64,000 bases of DNA from Parvibaculum sp039973015 (GTDB taxonomy: Bacteria > Pseudomonadota > Alphaproteobacteria > Parvibaculales > Parvibaculaceae): positions 1 to 64,000 of the forward strand of contig NZ_JBDWLT010000005.1 of NCBI RefSeq assembly GCF_039973015.1. Direction: 5' to 3'. The stretch's first letter is position 1, and each line of letters begins with the position of its first letter. A program made the position numbers and the translations under genes. The notes beneath the pieces were generated by a model, which saw nothing but the letters and a program-made list of their open reading frames with translations, had not been told where the DNA came from and did not search any database. Positions 60,714 through 64,000 of the stretch are shown one piece after another.

Positions 60714-62108
60714 TCAAGCCGGAACGTCCGGGCGGTTGGCAGCCGCAACACCAAGCGACTTCAGCTTGCGGTGAAGCGCGGAACGCTCCATGCCGATAAA
60801 GGCCGCAGTGCGCGAGATATTACCGCCGAAGCGGCTGATCTGCGCCATGAGATATTCCCGCTCGAAGGTTTCGCGAGCCTCACGGAGAGGGAGCGCCATG
60901 ATGTGCTCGCCACCGGCACCGTTCACCGTCATCTGGGCGGAGGCGCCGACCTCGGCCGGCAGCATATCGGCCGTGACCATCGCGCTCGGATCGCCCGTGG
61001 TCAGGATGAGCAGCCGCTCGATGTTATTGCGCAACTGACGGACATTGCCCGGCCAGTCATGCGCCTGCAACGCAGCCATTGCGTCGTCCGAGACGCGGCG
61101 GACCGGCAACCCCGTCGCGTTGGAGATCTGGGCCATGAAATGTTCCACGAGCAGCGGAATATCCTCGCGCCGGGATGCCAGCGGCGGAACGACGATCGGC
61201 ACCACGTTCAAGCGGTGGTAGAGATCCTCGCGGAAGCGGCCTTTGCCGATTTCCTCCAGAAGATCACGGCTCGACGAAGAGACGACACGCACATCGACCT
61301 TCACGCGCGAGCCGCCTCCGACACGTTCGAAGGTCTGATCGACCAAGACACGGAGAATCTTGCTCTGCGTTTCGAGCGGCATTTCCGACACTTCATCGAG
61401 GAAAAGCGTACCGCCATGTGCCTGTTCGAAGACGCCAACCTTGCGCGGACCGGTAGCGCTTTCCTCGGTGCCGAAAAGTTCCGCCTCCATGCGTTCGGGC
61501 GCCATGTTCGCCGCATTGAGCGCGACGAAAGCATGGTTTGAGCGGCGGGAGCGCGAGTGAAGAAGACGCGCGACAACTTCCTTGCCCGCCCCGGCGGGAC
61601 CGCTTATCAGAATGCGGCTGTTCGTCGGCGCCACCTTGTCGACGGTCTGGCGAACCTGCGCAAGTGCAGGCGAAACACCGACCAGTGTCGTATCGTCGCC
61701 GACACGCACACGCAGTTCGTTGTTTTCGCGGCGCAGCTTGAACGCCTCGATGGCGCGCTGGATAACGAGGATCAGTCTGTCAGCCTTGAACGGTTTTTCG
61801 ATGAAATCATAAGCACCTTGCTTGATCGCGGATACCGCGGTCTCGATGTTGCCGTGGCCGCTTATGATGACCACCGGCAGGTCCGGGTGGCGTTCGCGAA
61901 TGACATCCAGAAGCTCCAATCCGTCGAGCCTGCTACCCTGGAGCCAGATATCGAGAATGACGAGACCGGGACGCCTCGCCTCAATGGCGGCGAGCGCCTT
62001 GTCGCTGTCACCCGCGCTGCGCGTGTCATAGCCTTCATCGTTCAGGATGCCCGATATCAAATCGCGAATATCGGTTTCATCATCGACTATCAGAATATCA
62101 GACGCCAT
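60714..62108 (-). CDS. ntrX: Nitrogen regulation response regulator NtrX
   Basis: A 464-residue NtrC-family regulator: receiver domain (SDILIVDDETDIRDLI, with D in LVILDIWLQGSRLDG), AAA+ domain with Walker A ISGPAGAGKEVVARLLH and TLFLDEVSEMP, and a C-terminal Fis-like HTH. Where NtrC has GAFTGA, this protein reads EESATGPRKVG, so it may not drive sigma-54 remodelling in the usual way; alphaproteobacterial NtrX proteins often lack the motif. It is coupled to ntrY by an overlap. Confidence 0.95.
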   Translation of the reverse strand: MASDILIVDDETDIRDLISGILNDEGYDTRSAGDSDKALAAIEARRPGLVILDIWLQGSRLDGLELLDVIRERHPDLPVVIISGHGNIETAVSAIKQGAYDFIEKPFKADRLILVIQRAIEAFKLRRENNELRVRVGDDTTLVGVSPALAQVRQTVDKVAPTNSRILISGPAGAGKEVVARLLHSRSRRSNHAFVALNAANMAPERMEAELFGTEESATGPRKVGVFEQAHGGTLFLDEVSEMPLETQSKILRVLVDQTFERVGGGSRVKVDVRVVSSSSRDLLEEIGKGRFREDLYHRLNVVPIVVPPLASRREDIPLLVEHFMAQISNATGLPVRRVSDDAMAALQAHDWPGNVRQLRNNIERLLILTTGDPSAMVTADMLPAEVGASAQMTVNGAGGEHIMALPLREARETFEREYLMAQISRFGGNISRTAAFIGMERSALHRKLKSLGVAAANRPDVPA

Positions 62109-64000
62109 CAACCGCCTCTTCGGTTACATCCCCGGCAACGCTTTCCGCATTGCGCACAGCTTTTTGTTTTTCCTTGCCGTCCACGAGACGCCGGCGCGGG
62201 AAAACGAGGCGAACACGTGCGCCGCTCTCCCAGCCCTCCGCCGCCGGTGCATCTTCAAGGACCAGCGCACCGCCGTGGTCTTCCATCACCTTGTTGACGA
62301 TTGCGAGGCCGAGCCCGGTGCCTTTTGCATGGGTCGTAATGTAAGGCTCGGTCAGCCGCGACCGGTTGCTATCCGGCAACCCGCATCCTGAATCCGTCGC
62401 AACGACGGTGACGTTCTGCTCATCCTGCACAATGGTGGCGTGGATGCGACCAATCTTGCCTTGATCGCGCTTTTCGCCTTCACCCTCATCTTCCTCATTG
62501 TCATGCCCGCGGATCGCTTCCGCCGCATTCTTGAGAATATTGGTCAGTGCCTGGCTCACCAGCCGCCCGTCGCATTCTATGACAGTCTGTTCCGGGGGCA
62601 GCACGAGTTCATAGTCGATTTCCGGGTGGCCGATCCGCTGCAGGAAAACGGCCTGACGCAATATCTCGTTCAGGTCGAGGGATTTCATCGAAGCAGAGGG
62701 CATGCGCGCGAAGGAGGAGAACTCGTCCACCATGCGACCGATATCATTCACTTGACGGATGATCGTCTGTGTACATTGCTCAAAAATTTCGGGATCGGAG
62801 GCAATTTCCTTGCCGTATTTCCGGCGCAGACGTTCCGCTGAAAGCTGGATTGGCGTCAACGGGTTCTTGATCTCATGCGCGATGCGGCGCGCGACGTCGG
62901 CCCAGGCGGAGGTGCGCTGCGCGCGCACAAGTTCTGTGATGTCGTCGAAGGTGAGCACGAAACCGCCCTGCCCCGAATCCGTCATTTCGCGCGTTACACG
63001 CACGTTGAGAGTACGATCCTGGCCGCCTTCGGGAATGATGAGCTGCGCCTGCGCCGTGCGCTCGGGATGCGCACGCGCATCTGCCACGGGGGCAGCCATT
63101 TCGGGGATCGCAGCCGCCACGGCACGGCCGAGAAGCTTTGCCTCCGTCAGCCGGAAGAAGCGAAGTGCCGCACGGTTCGCATGCGTCACCCGGCCTTCAT
63201 TGTCGAGGCCGAGCACACCAGCACTTACGCCAGAGAGAACGGCTTCAGTGAACTGACGGCGCTCGTCAAGCTGATGGTTTGCCTCGATCAGGTCGTTGCG
63301 CTGACTTTCGAGCTGGCTCGTCATCCTGTTGAAAGCGCCTGTGAGCATATCGAGTTCATCGCCCGTGCCACTGACGGGCACACGGGCACGAAGGTCGCCT
63401 ACGCTGACGCGTTCGGCGGCGCGCACGAGACGCGAGATCGGGTCCACGATCCGGTTCGCCGCCCAGAGGCCGAGCCAGATCGCCGCCAGAAGCGTGATGA
63501 GGGCGACCGTTACATAAATAAGGGCGAAGGTGATCTGGAACTGGCTGCGCCGCGTTTCCAGACTCTCATATTCGCTGACGGCAGCGCGCGTCTCCGCCAG
63601 ATGTTCAAGCACCTGCGCGTCTACGAAGCGGGCAACATAGAGATAAGTATCGTCCAGCGAAGGCAGGGCCACGAGCGCACGGATCTGGTTGTGGTCCTCG
63701 ACGATGAAAAGCGCGACATCATCCGCTTTCGCGGTTTCGAAATAGCCCGCTGCCGGCATGCCCACATCGACGCTGCCCCCCGCCTTCGCGAGAATGCGCC
63801 CGTCGGACTTGATGACATAAGCGCCATGAAGAGAACGAAGCCGCATCTGGCCGGTGAGCAAGCGGTGAAAATAGGGCGGTTCGGTCGCGAGAAGCGCGAC
63901 CTCACGGTCAAGGTCGGTCGCCATGGCCAGCGTGTCGCCGCGCAGTACCTGCCTGTGCTCGTTCAGATAGGCTTCGGCCACTGTCTCCGCATTGGAGATG
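62098..64000 (-). CDS. ntrY: Sensor histidine kinase NtrY (5' part beyond the window)
   Basis: The C-terminal ~630 residues of NtrY. The frame is open to the window edge (ISNAETVAEAYLNEH), so the N-terminal membrane part lies outside. Visible: a periplasmic sensor segment, a membrane helix near LIYVTVALITLLAAIWLGL, HAMP (DPISRLVRAAERVSVGDLR), a PAS region (VLGLDNEGRVTHANRAAL), H-box RIAHEIKNPLTPIQLSAERL, N-box TNILKNAAEAI and G-boxes DSGCGLP and GTGLGLAIVNKVMEDHGG. It phosphorylates NtrX in nitrogen, redox or envelope control. Confidence 0.95.
   Translation of the reverse strand, partial: ISNAETVAEAYLNEHRQVLRGDTLAMATDLDREVALLATEPPYFHRLLTGQMRLRSLHGAYVIKSDGRILAKAGGSVDVGMPAAGYFETAKADDVALFIVEDHNQIRALVALPSLDDTYLYVARFVDAQVLEHLAETRAAVSEYESLETRRSQFQITFALIYVTVALITLLAAIWLGLWAANRIVDPISRLVRAAERVSVGDLRARVPVSGTGDELDMLTGAFNRMTSQLESQRNDLIEANHQLDERRQFTEAVLSGVSAGVLGLDNEGRVTHANRAALRFFRLTEAKLLGRAVAAAIPEMAAPVADARAHPERTAQAQLIIPEGGQDRTLNVRVTREMTDSGQGGFVLTFDDITELVRAQRTSAWADVARRIAHEIKNPLTPIQLSAERLRRKYGKEIASDPEIFEQCTQTIIRQVNDIGRMVDEFSSFARMPSASMKSLDLNEILRQAVFLQRIGHPEIDYELVLPPEQTVIECDGRLVSQALTNILKNAAEAIRGHDNEEDEGEGEKRDQGKIGRIHATIVQDEQNVTVVATDSGCGLPDSNRSRLTEPYITTHAKGTGLGLAIVNKVMEDHGGALVLEDAPAAEGWESGARVRLVFPRRRLVDGKEKQKAVRNAESVAGDVTEEAVDGV

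Noticed and set aside
1..64000. tRNA, rRNA or CRISPR features
   Set aside because: I looked for CCA-ended cloverleaf sequences near the integrase and transposon, and for regularly spaced repeats. None was convincing. A tRNAscan or Infernal run would decide.

Overview
The window looks like a chromosomal segment of an alphaproteobacterium. The right end carries the conserved alphaproteobacterial block ntrY-ntrX-trkA-dat-hfq-hflX followed by an inositol-phosphatase gene and mazG. Two sites fit the alphaproteobacterial LexA box GTTC-N7-GTTC. Order Hyphomicrobiales/Rhizobiales or a relative such as Parvibaculum is my guess from gene order and GC-rich codon use; it was not tested. About 0-43.4 kb is accessory DNA; about 43.4-64 kb is core-like.

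Left accessory part (0-21 kb): a tail-anchored unknown protein, a YhaO/YhaN-type (SbcD/SbcC-like) nuclease-ATPase pair, and a long minus-strand block. That block holds a three-gene helicase/ATPase/TerB set matching the Shango anti-phage system (5668-11488). Upstream of it, on the same strand, lies an uncharacterised four-gene membrane module (12110-16494): a four-helix/coiled-coil protein that appears frameshifted, a membrane-anchored VWA-like protein, a four-helix MotA/ZorA-like protein with a long coiled tail, and a one-helix MotB-like protein. Two small plus-strand genes, a dead IS1595-type transposase, a secreted SNase-like nuclease and a hipBA module with three palindromic operators follow.

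Mobile part (21-33.6 kb): a Tn7-like tnsA-tnsB-tnsC-tniQ operon, then a zeta-like kinase/ParD-like pair, a Xre/RES toxin-antitoxin pair, an SOS-boxed orphan gene, a very large tyrosine recombinase next to a 41-bp palindrome, and a second-type tryptophanyl-tRNA synthetase controlled by a trp-type attenuator whose leader peptide carries Trp-Trp.

Efflux part (33.7-43.4 kb): remnants of a type I restriction system and an RHS protein, then an RND tripartite pump with its TetR regulator and operator, and a second SOS-boxed paralogue. Two copies of a roughly 180-bp direct repeat bracket this segment.

Core-like part (43.4-64 kb): an ECF sigma factor sharing a promoter signature with the divergent folE/DUF4142/cupredoxin genes; an overlapping operon ydcF - (MurC ligase + NRPS A-PCP-TE fusion) - nagZ that is probably a cell-wall-linked peptide pathway; an MBL hydrolase, an MFS permease and mazG; then the minus-strand inositol-phosphatase/hflX/hfq/dat/trkA/ntrX/ntrY genes, with ntrY cut by the window end.

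The two strongest candidates for undescribed biology are the membrane module beside Shango and the MurC-NRPS fusion operon. No rRNA, tRNA or CRISPR array was recognised.
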